A stretch of DNA of 64,000 nucleotides from Sipunculus nudus (GCA_026874595.1 CM049315.1:37710164-37774163); one strand, 5' to 3'; numbered from the stretch's first letter, positions 46,613 through 60,685 are shown. Program-made: numbers and translations. Notes: generated by a model from the letters alone, not told the origin.

Positions 46613-49600
46613 TTCTGTTTTGCATTAAAAATTTGTTGATATTGAGTACAAATAAAACAATAGAATCTTTATTCTGGACAATGTAAGTACAAGAAGGGCA
46701 AATTCTGATATCCTCATTAATTTAGCTCAGGTGGACTTTGTTATGATTAGTGTCATGCAATTTATTCATCATGAAAATTCTGTGACGAACAGGAAAGGCC
46801 GTTTGGTCATGGACAGTTTGCATGACCGAAATGTTTGTGTAACATAAATTGTTAGTTTACTATATATATAATATAAAATGTTCAGTTTTCTTGTTTGTAT
46901 CAATGTTTATTGCATATTTACATGATATCAGTGCAGCAGTGCCTTATATCATATAATTTATTATTTTATTGATGTACTTCATTTGTGACTGTGGATTTCA
47001 ATGCTGCCAGGTTTCACCATAATTTGAATAATTTTTTTTTGTAAATTCTCTTGTGGAAAAACTGGAAATAAGTTACCATACCTTAACCTTACCTGTTAAA
47101 TAGAAAAATTCTGAAACATATCCAAGTCTTTCTGACTTTCTGTAAGATATACTTTGCTGTTTGTTTGTTTATGAACTTTAAGTATCTTTATCAGTTATTA
47201 TCAGTGTTTCAAGCATAAATATCGCTTGCATTGATCATTATGTGTCATATTACTGTAAGAGTTGTGAGAAAAGTATCCATTTCTTAAAATTGGAAAGATT
47301 GTCAGAAATGACTATCAGATTTAAATAATGATATATCATCTTCAGGAATTATAGCGTGGGAAGTTTTGAGTACAGAATTGTGATCCTAATTTTGATTGTC
47401 TTTGTTTATGAAGCATTTGAGAAGTAATTGGAAAATTTTAAAGCAAATAAGGAAAATATTTTCTATGCAGAAAACTGAAAGCAAATGACTACCAATTTGG
47501 ATTTCATAGACCACCTATGAACTGTGTAACAGAAACATGCCATGGAATAACCCACAGTGATTATAAATCTTTTTTTTTTTGTAGATTAGAAAAATTGTTT
47601 TCTGGCTCTGACATATTAAATTGAATGTAGAAAAGTTTTTCTCCTTGTATTTGGTTAGATGTGTTGAACTGCATCATACATTCAAGGATATGTTATGAAT
47701 AAAATAAAAGACCTTAAAGCTGTGTTTCCATGTGCGTGTGTATGTGTTAAAAATCTCTCCCATTATTTTGTAATGTTGAGTGGTGTTTCTATTTGTTGGT
47801 AAGTATATCAGTATATATGCATGTGCACGGAAGTGGCTCCTGTGGTGATTTTCACTCATAGGCTCTTCCTTGAACTCAGGGATTTGGGATGAAATGGCAC
47901 TTCACCATATTTTTGAGGAAAACCTGGTAGATCCACTGTATGAATATATATAATATATGTCTGCCAGTTCTTGCATATATGTGCACATGGAAGCACAGCT
48001 TAAGACTCTACGGACCTTGATGTTTATGAAACAACTTGAGGTAAAGCTGAATCTGTTTATTTTTAATGGCCCTTCATATAATATTTCATACTTCATGGCA
48101 AAAGGTTAATTAATTAATATGACAAAATAACAGTTCTGCCTGTCAAATACATCATCCAAGCACACAGTCACAGTACTTTCACAATTTAATTTCCATACCT
48201 GGCACACATTACAGACAAGCATAGCTATAACATCATCAGCTCAGTGAACTTCTGAACTATACACACTGTGGAACTTGTCAACAGTAAGATCACCCTTGAG
48301 TGAGCCAAAGCATATATATTGGTTATATATCGCATTTGTAATAAGAACACCTGTAAATTAAGACCCCTTTATGGCATTTTTGCCAAATCTACAGATAGCC
48401 AGATTATGCAGCTAATACTCTACTACCTTATTGACAGTTTATTCTGTTATATGGCAGTCAACAGCCTTGTTTAATGTAATTCATGGCTTTTTAATATTCA
48501 ATATTGTTTATAGTATATTCCACTACCCCTGTCCACCTGATTTTTCGCGATTATCTCCAGGTACAGTAAGACCAACTTGCCAAACAAAATTTGCACAAAT
48601 TGCAGAAAGAGGAAAATGCACAATATTTGGTACCATAAATCTTAATGATATAAATATTTTTCACTTTACGGTCTGGTTGACATGTCTCATATAAATCTGT
48701 GGTTCAGTCATGGCATCCCTAACAAGTGACCATACTTTATCATCCTTGGATATGGTTATAAAGTAATGAGACGTAACAGTGAAGCACATCTCACTGTTAA
48801 CTAAGGTCGACTGCTCTTGATTATTGGTCCAGTGAATATGGGTGCATCTTTTTATGCGTAATGTCTTTTATGACATCAGCACTTTTCCCTGCCATGTACA
48901 TTTCATACATTGGTGGTAAGATGTCGCTACAGAATAGTATAGTTTCTCATAAATTGATTTTAAATTGTTAACATGAGAATTTAACACAAGGTAGGCTATT
49001 ATTTCCAAAAGAGTCAATTGTTAATTTCTCCTTTCTGCCCTAGGGGCAACAAGTTTTGGCATTCTTTGACTTGCAAAAAACTAATCGCAAAAAATCAGGT
49101 GGACAGGGTTGGTAGAATGAACAGTAGTTCCTGAGGTCAGTCTCACCTGAACGCCTTCAACATTATGTTGCTTTTCATCTGCATATATACTTCATTTCAC
49201 CATTCAACTCTGAATTAATGTAAATCAAGCTAAATCTTTATAGCAATAACATTTATAATCATATTGGAAATATGAATTTCCAAACTCTGTCACATATCAC
49301 ACATATATATGTACAATAAACTTGTGGCTCTTTAGATCCAAAGCATGTCAGAAATATTTGGGGGGGGGGGGGGGGGAATCAGTTGTGGTTTCACCAGTAA
49401 TGTTTAGTATATTTCTATATGACTATATGTATAGACATATTTTCATCCAGTTCCAAGGTACCCTGGTCCTAGGTTTATCATACATAATGACACAAACATC
49501 TATCTTTTAGAGCCAAATATAAATCTGTGATTTATAGCTGATATAAACCCATGGAGCTCATGACGTCAGGGATTAGTCTGAATTGCACTGAAATTAACAG

Positions 49601-51805
49601 GTTCTTGTAGCATTTATTTAATCATGAGAGAAATTTGCCCACTGGCCAGACCTCCCGGAGCCTGAGTACACAGAAGTTGGATTATTTCCAAATAAACACG
49701 ATCAATACTGTCTCAAATGGTGCCAGTATATTGCATTGAATTTGTGTTTTATTCTGTATGTATTGTTGGCTTTTTAACTTCTGCAGGCAGTTGATATATA
49801 TTTGTCAAATTCATCTCTGTCATCAAAATCATTAAAAATTCAATGATAACAAAAATTAGGTTCATTGCACAATAATGTGTCAGGCTTTCCTCAAATGACA
49901 ATTAAAATATTGATAATCACTCAGTGGGTTCTCATAATATTCAAGATTAATCAACTGGGTCTCATCAGTGGACATTATTGTATTGACTATATTTAGCAGA
50001 ATATTGTTGAGATTTTAAAATTATAAATTTCCTGAAGTTGTCAGGAATTATTGTAAATCAGAAAACACTCTGAAAGTTCATTCCTCCACCAACATCCACA
50101 CCCAGAGAGCTGATACAGTGATAGTGATACTTCCACCAATGCCAGTATACATACCCAGACAGCACCCACAGAGAACATGTATAACCCAACCAAAAATAGT
50201 ACTTTTATCTGAATCATCCTCAAAATTTAATTAGCTCTTAATCACATCAAAATCACATTATTTGTTGTACTTAAACCATGCACCAGATTAGTGGTAGTTT
50301 ATTTACAATACGGGATATCGCTAATGCAACTGTTGATGGAGGAGAAAAATGACTGACTGGCTCAGCAGGAATCCCGTTTGTGCAGGCAAGGGTGATTCAA
50401 CCGGACACTTTATATCACGGACGAAACTGACAGTCCCCACTTTGTTAGCTTATATACGCTTTTGACTCTACTTAATTTATATGTTCATAGAATAAGTACA
50501 ATTGTTTGGTACCAGAATGTACGACAGATTCAAGGAAACTTGCAAAATTAGTCGTTTATCAATGACTGAAACACCCTGTGTATGTTTCCTTATGCCATCC
50601 TTCAAGGCAGTTGATTTAGGATCAAATTCTATTGCAAACTGTGTTGAATGTAGCAATTTCCCAAATCTTTTCATGTTTCTGTAATTTGTTTTAACACAGC
50701 ATAATAAATATGATAAATATTTAAGTATCAGGAAGATCAGCAATTAAAAACACTGTCTAGTGCCAACACTGCTGTTTTGAATGAATGGGCTGGTCAGGCT
50801 GGACGCTAGGGGGCACTAGTTGTTTGCCTGCAGTTTTTCAAGCAGACAGTCATTTACTGCCTCCACACACAAGAGTTCCAGTATTAGTGATATCCTGAAT
50901 TGCTTTTTGACACAAAAGCTTGTTCCTGCATATACTGCTAGGTAAGATTCAGACAAGCTTGCTTGATTTGTAAATCCTTACAAAAGCTGTCGGTTCCATC
51001 CCATTCTCCATATTTATACTCCTGATTTTCATGTGTACCATAAGTGTGCCTTGTAATCTTACGACTGAAGGGGGCAAGGAGCACTGATCATGTGTGTAAG
51101 TAAATGTATAGTCCGTCCCAGTACCTGTGCCTGCATATTTTTCCGGGATAATTTTCCATACAAGTGAAGCAGTGTGAACCTTTCTGGTCCAAGGTTTGCA
51201 GGTGCTATTCCGCCAATTGGCTATATATGAAATAATGCCTTACCTTTCTTTGATTTTGTATGAGACAAATAACCCCAAAATTTGACAAAACAGGTTACAG
51301 TGTTTACAACCTTTTCATCACCAGAAAACTGAAAATAAACAAGCCATGCAAACTGATGACATCAGTCAATTGAAGATAACACGTGACTGATCATTGTCAT
51401 GTCTTTGTGGCGTCACTGTTGTCTTACAAACACCACACCCAGCCATAGACATGTAAAACTATTGAGGAATATACCATTCAGCAGTGCCGGGGATACACTA
51501 TCCACCGTCCATCAGCATAAATAACACAAAAGAGTTGCAAAGGAAATACTTTTTACATGATATATAACTACTTTACACAAAATCAGTTGGATATCTGTAC
51601 AGTTACTTCAAACCAAAGAGCAATTAGAAAGAATATTCTCAAAATAATTATTGTGACAAGGGTTTTAGAATTTTATGACACCTTCCATGGATGCTCCTGT
51701 TGTGTGGTTCATTTTGTCAAGAAAGCTGAAAAGGAAGGGGGGGGGGGGGGCAATTGTGGGGTTGCTGAAGGACCAGAAAGCAAACTGTACAATAGTTCTA
51801 TCTGT
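46613..51805. other. Intron of the Goliath-type gene, nothing coding recognised
   Basis: AT-rich. 48280-48370 (cagtaagatcacccttgagt...) resembles the short MITE at 51806-51954. G-runs occur near 49360-49376 and 51738-51750. No exon with PA-end, membrane or RING-H2 motifs was found. Confidence 0.5.
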
Positions 51806-51954
51806 TAAGACCACCCTTGAGTAAAATGAAAACATCAATTTTGGTTATAAATCACCTGTACTATCATTCATGTTGCTTATAAATGACCTGTCTAATACTT
51901 AAAGGTCCACCTGTGAATTAAGACCTCATTTGGCCAGTCCCATGGGTGGTCTTA
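51806..51954. mobile_element. Short MITE, 11-bp terminal inverted repeats
   Basis: TAAGACCACCC at 51806-51816 is mirrored by GGGTGGTCTTA at 51944-51954. The 149-bp element has an internal direct repeat of ataaatcacctgt/ataaatgacctgt. Transposon class unassigned. Confidence 0.6.
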
Positions 51955-53789
51955 TTACACAGGTTTGAGATCAGACTGATATCTGTGTTACCTTGTAAAC
52001 AGACAGACAGATGGACTGTTGGGTGGACAGAAAATGATGAAACATAACCTCTGTCTAACTTTGTATTAAAGAAAGACATTTGATAAAGAAAGAAATTTGA
52101 TATTTTGTAAAATACCATAGAAAAATATAACATTGATGTTACATTTATTAGATAATTATTTTGGTTTACTCATGTACTGGGTTTATATCAGGAAAAACAT
52201 CATATAATAACCAAGCAGCAGATTTTTGTTGATATGATTGGGTGATTATTAAATATTTTTTATTTTCTGATTTCAGTTTACCTTCTCTCAGCAGCTGAAG
52301 GCTGTCTAAATTTTGGACAGGCCACCACTTGGGAGGGTAAATTAAGTGTTGCATATACCACCTGAAAGAGGAAAATTACATTTTTTTCCCAGTATGAATA
52401 CTATTTTCTTATAGAAAGTGTAGTTAATGTTTTTTTGTGTGCAAACATTTTATGTTAGTACCAATATGTTAAATGTACTTGTAATTAACAGTTTATTTGC
52501 GGTATGCAACCACAGTACCTTTCCTACAGGTGATCTTTGAATTTGCAATTTCTTCAGCAGTAAGTGCAAGGGCTCATTATATTTGGTTATTACTATGTTG
52601 ACTGCCTACGCTTATTGCCTTGGTGCTTTGAATGAAAGGAAATTACAATTAGCTATATAGAGTAGGGAAAAATTCATTATTGCCCCTCCCTTAAATTTCA
52701 GCTCTGCACTAGATAAAAGATGCTTGAAAATTTATTTGGAAAAAAATGTGACACAGTCCTATCTTACCATTCATGTGCGAAACCTATATGTACATTTAGG
52801 ATTTGGCCATGGGAAATCCAGGACAGATCTCACATTCAGTCGAGCTACATCCACAGGGGGTGGTTGTCAGGAGATCCCTAGGATGTCGGTCACAGAATCA
52901 GACCGACCTGGTAGTGAGTAGAGCAAGGCCTGACCAGTTTCTTATTTGGTTGAGGGATTCAAGTTCTTTGAAATTTTCACCTTACAGGGGCAAATACTCA
53001 AATTCTGTGGGTCATCTGTATACTTACCATTAGCTCTCATCTGTCTGTCCATCCATTTTGTCCATCTGTTAAAAATTGTACAACCACTCGGATACAACAC
53101 AGACTTCGTTCCCATCTGCCAACACCATCCACATATGCTTACTCAACATGAAATTAGATCATTGTGACTTGAAGCATGGTCTTGTCTGTGTTTTGTGTTC
53201 GGTGAAATTAAGTTCCAGGAGTGATTTCATTTAAAATTTATTTGAGCAGCATTATTTCATGGGTATCTGGTCACTCAAATTGTACTTAATTGGCCATTTT
53301 TGCATTGCAGCCATGAAAGCTCAGTATTCTTTTGTATTTGAGCCATTTGATTGAAAAATATATTGTTTTCATGATCAATATTATGAGAGTATGAGAATAG
53401 GTTTGTGATGAGGGAATATTGGTGAATTTAGTATTTGCCCCTTAAGCTTTCTTTGTTCTGTTTACACTTGTGACACTTTGGAAATGAAGCATCCTGATTA
53501 CTTGGCATGATTTGTTGCTGATTAATTGATGACACTGGATGAAGGTGTGACATTGCTTTTCTTTTTTTTGTGTTTTACCACAGAAGAGTGATCAAAGTGC
53601 ATGCATTAACAAAGTAAACAGGGAACCTTACCTGGTTCTTGCCTCTCTAATATTAGTGTCAGAGACAGGACAGATGGCCATTGTCACATGACAGTATCCC
53701 AGATCTGTTATTTCGCATTCCCCAGCCCATACAGTGTGACTGATTGGTTTGCCATTTCTTAATTGATTTTGTAGAATGGGAATTCAGCT
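51955..53789. other. Intron, nothing recognised
   Basis: No supported exon or repeat boundary; AT-rich. Confidence 0.45.
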
Positions 53790-53952
53790 GTTGATTTTAG
53801 AGTTAGTGGGATTGGGTTTCCCCCCTTGATTTTTGGACTGATTGTATTGGGATTTCCTCATTGATTTGGGGACTGATGGGATAGAGATTCCTTTTTGGTT
53901 TAGAGCTGATGGGATTGGGATTCTCCCTTATATTTTGGGCATGATGGGATTG
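53790..53952 (+). repeat. Degenerate ~40-bp minisatellite
   Basis: About four imperfect units of the type gatttnggactgatgggattgggattcc. They are diverged from each other in length and sequence, so this is an old array. Confidence 0.7.
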
Positions 53953-55980
53953 GTAGGTAAGGTCACAGAAAGGATCACATAAAAAAAGTGTCACATCAGT
54001 GTATAGGCAAGCCTGCAATTGTTTCACTATACATGCAAGAGAAGTCATGTTTTGTCCTATTAGTATCCAGTGTTATCAGGGCATGGTGATTTTAGACCTA
54101 GTTGACCTGGGGATATAACCAATCATCTTTAATATTCTTTCATCTGTGCTAACTTCATCAGAGACCCTGGCAAACCTGTATATATTTGGACTATACTCAT
54201 ATGTAATCATATATAACTGTCTTTCAAAGGTTATTTAGGTTCCTGATTTTAGCTGTCAATATCTTTTATTCATCAGGAAAAAAAATAGAATTAACATAAT
54301 AATAATAAAAGGGCATTTTTAATGCCCCTGAAACCAAAGTTGTAACACCAACCAATTAATAAATAACTAAGTTTATAATGCATCTCCTGTACCAGTTTAA
54401 TATTAAATTTATTTCATTGAGACATAAAATGAAAGAAATGATAATCCTTTAAATTATTAATTGAAAGAAACTGTCAATGGATTGTCTATTTATTTGATAT
54501 GTTGCAAAGTTTGTAATGAAAGGTTTGGTTGTTTGTGATAGCATAATTATTTAATTTTCTACACAAATCAACAAAGATTGTGATTGTAAATAGAGACTGT
54601 AAACAGTGTACATACATAGGCTATAACCTGTAATACATTGCTTTTATATAATTAACATATTGTATATACCAGTAACACTATGCCCAATTTTCCTTATTGG
54701 CAGGCTATGTGTTGTGGAGGGTTAAATTAAAGATGAGAATATGGCTTCTTAGTATCAGTGGTGCTGTTAATGATAAAACAGGACAGTTTAACAAAGCTTC
54801 TTAGTTCAGATAACTTAGAGCTCAAGCCTATTGCAGGCCAGGAGCTATCATGGAGATGAAAAAGTATTGAGTTTGATAAATAACATTGCTGATTCCACCT
54901 GATAAATTTTAATCCAGAGATAATTCAAAGCAGATCAGTGCTTAATGGAAATTTTCTGATTGATTGGTGGGCTATGATTGTTTACACCAAGATGTTCATA
55001 CAGGCAGAGATTCTAGCCTGTTCCACAGTTTTCTTTCCCATGTGAATATATAGTATCAAAAGCCCCTAAATATAATGCATCCCTGCCAAACAAACCTTAA
55101 TTTATCTAGAGATATCAAAACTTCAGTATTTTTAAAGAAATAACTCTGGTTATGATCAGTGTTTCACTAATTTTGATTTCTTATGCTTATTTTACAGCTC
55201 TGCTTTTTACACATTATTAAATATAAATATTGCGATGCACATGAAATTGATGACAAAAATGAGAAGTTCTCCATTCTCCTGATACCCTCTGTCAGCCCAG
55301 CAATAATTAACACTTTTAACAAAAAATTTTTCCTTAACCTTTTCATGGTGCAGTGTATTTATAATCTAAATAAATTAACATTTAATGTATTTTTTTTAGT
55401 ATGTTAATGATGTCTTATTGTGATACATCAGTTGTTCTCTGTTCGTGTAATTAAATTTTTATTCAATCACCTAATGAAATTTTGTATATTGGTAGTTGGA
55501 ACCATATACCAGTTAACTTAAATTTGATTTTTTATTTCTATGGGGAAGCCCATAATAATATATAATAGAATTATCTGAAGTTAAAACCATGAAAGACTGT
55601 TTTGTAACAAATAAAAACAGATCTATATTTATATTTTCACAATGAATGATTGCACATTTTAAGTATTATACAAATAATGTTGTGCCAAACATGGTGATGC
55701 TAATTGAATTTTCCTTGAAAGGTTGTCATTTCATATTTCAAGATAACTGCAAATGAATGCCTTTTCATGACAGTTACATGATTTGTAATGTTTTTGAGAC
55801 CACCCCAGGGTAATCTCATTTTCAGAGAGGGCAACAACTCTTTTGGTTTGGTAATGGTTTTAGAAACCTCTCACACACGTATGACACAATCCTGGAAGAC
55901 CAAGTAATTCTTAAAATATAAAACACTAGTTAAAGATTAATTAGAAATAGTGATTCTTTTTTAATTTAAATGAACTTTTT
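53953..55980. other. Intron, nothing recognised
   Basis: Very AT-rich. A frame at 55183-55407 is low-complexity and not convincing. Confidence 0.45.
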
Positions 55981-56177
55981 GTCACAGTACCTGACCCAGA
56001 GATTATGTCATCCATTGATAGTCACAGTACCTGACCCAAAGATTATGTCATCCATTGATAGTCACAGTACCTGACCCAAAGATTATGTCATCCATTGATA
56101 GTCACAGTACCTGACCCAAAGATTATCATCCATTGATAGTCACAGTACCTGACCCAAAGATTATGTCATCCATTGAT
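55981..56177 (+). repeat. 40-bp minisatellite, about 4.9 copies
   Basis: Units begin gtcacagtacctgacccaaa at 55981, 56021, 56061, 56101 and 56138. One unit has a 3-bp deletion; otherwise they are nearly identical, which suggests recent expansion. There are no unique spacers between units, so this is not a CRISPR array. Confidence 0.95.
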
Positions 56178-57660
56178 GATGTCAGTGTTTTGTTGGAAAA
56201 GTTTTGTTCAGTCTCTGCAGGTATCTGTGGAACATTATGTGGTATGGAATAACAAACTTAGGTCCAGTCATGGATGTAGCATCCTTCAGCTACCACTGGC
56301 CAGGGTTTACAACTGGTAAACATCATGAAAATTTGAAATATAAAATTTGAATATTGATAATTGAATAGAAAAAAAATATATTTAAAATGCCATAAAAACT
56401 TGTAAAAATTTATCTAAATGTCAAAAAGTTATGTAAACCTTCAGTGCCTCAAAAGATCCTGGACAGATCTCATCTGAAGTATGTTATTTTTATGTGAAAT
56501 TTTCAGGCAGTTTGAAGCCTGTCTATTACAATATTGTACTTTTTGAAACACAAAGCTATTATTCCTCCATTTACTGGTTGAAGCAATATATTACAACTCT
56601 GCAAGAAATCAGGTCATTATGAATATGACCCATTTGATTGAGGCCTACATGAAATTAAGTTAATTTTTACTCAGCCAGTATGAAACTGAACAAGCATATA
56701 TTCAGGAACAAAAAGGGAAAAACTATTCACTTCTTTATTCTTGATAAAATATATAACTTAGGCCAGTGGTACATAAATATTTGAAATTAAGTCAATTTTA
56801 TGTAATTTGTAGGAGCTACAGGACCAAATTAAATTTCCAGCTCAGAGTTTGTTGAACTTTGATCATACTCTTGAAAAAAACAACACAATGCCATTGGTCC
56901 TGACGGATCAAGCTTATTCTTCCGACTTGTGAGTTTATCAACGAGCCCAGCCATCATTGGTATTTCGCTGGAGGAAAATGACATTAATATCTGCCTTGCT
57001 TCTGGGCCCAGAAATTGATAAATAGGATTAATAAATCTTTGAAGTCCTGCATTTGAGTAAATCCTGTTTTGGGTGCTGTGGACAATCGATTTAGCTGAGC
57101 TTATTTGATAATATTTGTTAAAATCTTGTGCAGCATATAAGGCAGAGGTGATTAAATTTATTGCGTAGGGACGGTAATTTCTTCATCAATGATTTAGGTT
57201 GATTATTGCTGTTTTATTGACATTTAGATTAAGCCTTTATAGCTTTAAGCAAAATACAAGTTGTAGCTTGAATCTCATACCCAATGAGTCATAAGAATTT
57301 CATACTTTATCCTCTTAAAAAAAACACAGCATGAACATTAAAAATATATGCTAACAACACAGCTGATATCTTGATTAGACTATTAGATGATGAGACTTGA
57401 TTATATTATAACTGAGTTAACTTGATAATAAGCTGAAATATAGGGATTTTTCCTTTATGGCAGTCTTAACATGAGTCTGTACATTTTGCTGCCTGGCATT
57501 TAGCAGCGCATATTTTGTCACTGTTATATGACAAGTAACTTCTAACTTGGGAACAAAAAAGGTCTGAATAAGTCCTGAAATTCACAGTGGCCTTAATCCT
57601 GGAAATACAATGTACCATTTATCATAATATTTCTATTTTCATCAGTTTAGATGCTCTGTA
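56178..57660. other. Intron, nothing recognised
   Basis: AT-rich non-coding sequence. Confidence 0.45.
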
Positions 57661-58122
57661 ATGATTATTGATGGCTCTGGCATGGTCTTAAAATTGAAGT
57701 ACTGGTGGTACAGTATTCATACACTAGAACAACAGGACAGGTTTCAGAGGCACATCCAAGCCAAGCCAAAAGAAGTATACGCTCATCGAGCAGCTACAGG
57801 TTCCTGCGGTCAAGACCTCAGCCCTGTGCGCTCCTTAAGCACGTTCTCTGAGCCAACAGTCGCAGTGCCACGCCAAGCCAAGCAAGGAACCATAGGGGGC
57901 GCCCTCTTCTCTCCAGGGTTGAAGTCCTTGTTAGGAAGCTACAGCACCCACAGCCACAAAGCCCGAAGCAGCCCGCATTCCCTCTACCAATCCCAGCAGC
58001 GGAGACCCAGCCATGCCATTCGAGAGCCGAACTTGATCCTTGTGAACGACTTTACTTCGAGGAGGCAATGCCCTTTTACTTGCGATTTCGGTCAGAGGCA
58101 CATGCTCTGCTCCACTGATTGA
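57661..58122 (+). other. Unrecognised 153-codon ORF in a GC-rich island
   Basis: The frame opens just after catcagtttag and runs to TGA at 58120-58122. Composition changes sharply at about 57725 and reverts near 58120: GC-rich with CpGs, inside very AT-rich sequence. The product is basic, Ser/Gln/Arg-rich, with no signal peptide, membrane segment or motif that I recognise (QAKQGTIGGALFSPGLKS, HSLYQSQQRRPSHAI). The minus strand is also open for 65 codons. It could be an inserted fragment, an alternative exon or a retroposed RNA. I do not assign a function. Confidence 0.25.
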
Positions 58123-59821
58123 TTGCATAAACTAAGCTTTCTCCTAACTTTCCTTGTTGATCACTTTCCTATTTTAAGGATGAGTGGTATGAAGAGCCAA
58201 GGTGAACTGCCAAGTGGGGATGTTACATCTGGTATATCACAATATAGTAATGTACATCTATTAAAGAATCTCTTTACCTTGATCATGCTTTTTTAAATGG
58301 ATGAAATCTGGATTGGTCAGTAATGAACCATTTAATCTCATGTTAAAATATGTGATCATGCATATTCATGATGACATTTTCTTTGGTTTAACCCTCAGAT
58401 TTAACTTTTGCAAAACACTCTCTGTGGTCATGTAGCAGCAGTAGGTTTGGTAACAAAAAGGACAGACTAAAGGTCAAACTGCAGGTAAGTGATTTTGTTC
58501 AGGAAGGAGAAATGACCAAATTGACCTATCCACCACAGCCCAAATGCTCTGCCCTTTTAACATAATTATTATAATGAGGCCCCGAAACCCTCCTACACAG
58601 AAGGTCTTCCATGCCATGGTAGCGAGAGCTGTTTACAACATAATTATGATGTCACATATGTCGATGACATATGACGTTGCATTGACTGACGTCATCAACT
58701 GGTGTTGCTGTTCTCAATTGTTAAATTGCAGTCATTGTGAACTGTGTCGCAATATTTTGGATTATTTGTCTCATACAAATTACTTGCCAGGTAAGACATT
58801 ATTATTCACTCTGTAGTCAGAGGAATGACCCTTGCAACCTATGGCCTAGAAATTTTTATACTGTCTCCTTTGTATAAAAATTAAAAACCAAGGAAAACAT
58901 GCAGAAATGGTTACTGGTTCAGGCTACACATGGTATGTTTGGCAGAGCTCTGCCAAATTATGCACAGTTAGTTTTTGTCAGATGATTGACGCTTTACAAT
59001 GCTTAAGGTCTCCTGATTGGTTGCTCTTTAGTCCATTGCTTATGATTATTCATGAAGGAATATGTGTCACAGAGTTCATGGATAGGTCAATTAGTAAACA
59101 ACCATATGTTGTTTGGGTGTCTGGGACTTAACCAAATTCTGCTGTTTTGAGCACCCTGTCTTCTGGTAGAACCTGCTCAACAGTTCACAGTGGCAAAATC
59201 AAAAGAATGTGAAGGACTGGAAGCTTATCGGCAGATTTGATATTAAATATAGATGTCTTCCAGAGAAGCATTATCCAATTGAAACAAACCAAGGAAAAGG
59301 TGTGTGTATGGTATGGTATAGGTGGTGTTTGGATTTTTCATATGTACCAGTTCTGAATGGGAATTTATATAAAACCACCTGTGGTTCTTAAAAACCTGGA
59401 ATGTTGTGGATTTTAATCTGTAATTTGGATTTGAAATTTTCTGTTTTTACCCTTCTGATTATTGAATATGCATGATTTAAATCTATGAGGTATCTGATAC
59501 TGAGTAATTGGAGATATATCACTTTTTGGAGAATGTTTATGTCAATTAAACATCCTTGATTATCAACCTTACAAAATATTTGCTTCTTTGCTCAGTTGTG
59601 TAAATGTCATAAAAAAAAGCACATGGATTAATCTCACTTCTTCATGAAGTGATAAGAGTAATATCATATTGTTACAGGTTTCTTTCTTTCACACATATCC
59701 TGTATACTTGTATACAGGAGAATTTGTAGTGTAGTGGGTGATTCATTTGTTTAAATCTGTAACCTTAAAAGATCATTCTCGACTTACAGTAAGAAGTAAA
59801 CATACCTATCAAAGGTGTCTT
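58123..59821. other. Intron; short inverted repeat and CRE-like site only
   Basis: A perfect inverted repeat CATATGTC-gat-GACATATG lies at 58655-58673, and TGACGTCA lies at 58687-58694. Nothing else was recognised. Confidence 0.45.
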
Positions 59822-60685
59822 ATTAGGGCCCCACTTGACAAGCGGTGCCCTATAGTGATCACCATGTTAGTCCTTCCTTCTGACCATCCGTACTTCCGTC
59901 CTTCCGTCAGTGACACTATCTTTCGCGCGCGATAACTCAACAACAACATACTGCATCTATCCCAAATTTACAGGGATGATTGGTACCTACGAGGGATCCA
60001 GACCTATTGAATTACAGACTTGTCGGAATTCCAGTATGGCCGCCACAGCCCAATTGCTGATTTCCTTTCACGCGCGATAACTCAAGAACAAGCTTATGCA
60101 GCTTTCTGAAATTCACAGGGATGATTGGTACCTATTAAGACTCCAGACCTATTGAATAACAGACCGGTCGGAATACCAATTTAGTCCCCACAGCCCGATC
60201 GTTGATTTACTTTCGCGTGCAAAAACTCAACAACAACAACATTCTGCAGCTTTCCCAAATTCACAGGGATGATTGGTACCTATGACGGCTCCAAACCTAT
60301 TGAATAACAGATCTGTCAGAATTCCAATATAGCCGCCACAGCCCAGTCGCTGACATTGTTTGGCGCACGATAACTCAACAACAACATACTGCAGCTGTCC
60401 CAAATTCACTGGGATAATTTTCAGATATGAGGGTTCCAGACCTTTTGAATTACACACTTGTCAGGATTTCAATATGGCCACCACAGCCCAATTGCTGATC
60501 ACACATATATTCTTAAATTTTATTTGAACCAAGAGGATTTTTTCTCTCATGCATATGGATAACAAAAACTGTTTTTGTATGTCATATATTTCAACTTATA
60601 CCTTAACTTTTCACCCATATGTAAACTAGTCCACCACTATCAGAAATGCGGGGCCCTCTGCGGACAATTGTCCGACCACATCTAG
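59822..60685 (+). mobile_element. Non-autonomous Helitron-like element, pearl/HINE architecture (family 3)
   Basis: The left end holds AGGGCCCCACTTG, mirrored near the right end by TGCGGGGCCCT. A TCCT/TCCG microsatellite-like tract (59874-59910) precedes tandem repeats of about 145 bp. The right terminus has the palindrome CGGACAATTGTCCG (60661-60674), ACCACAT and CTAG (60682-60685) before TT. This is the same plan as families 1 and 2, with unrelated sequence. No coding capacity. Confidence 0.75.
59931..60490 (+). repeat. ~145-bp tandem repeats, about four copies
   Basis: Anchors (gataactcaa or variant) at 59931, 60076, 60221 and 60369. Recurring words are cacagggatgattggtacct, attgaat-acagact-gtcgg and ccgccacagccc. 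Confidence 0.9.

Noticed and set aside
55981-56177. CRISPR-like array
   Set aside because: Units are contiguous with no unique spacers, and the genome is eukaryotic.
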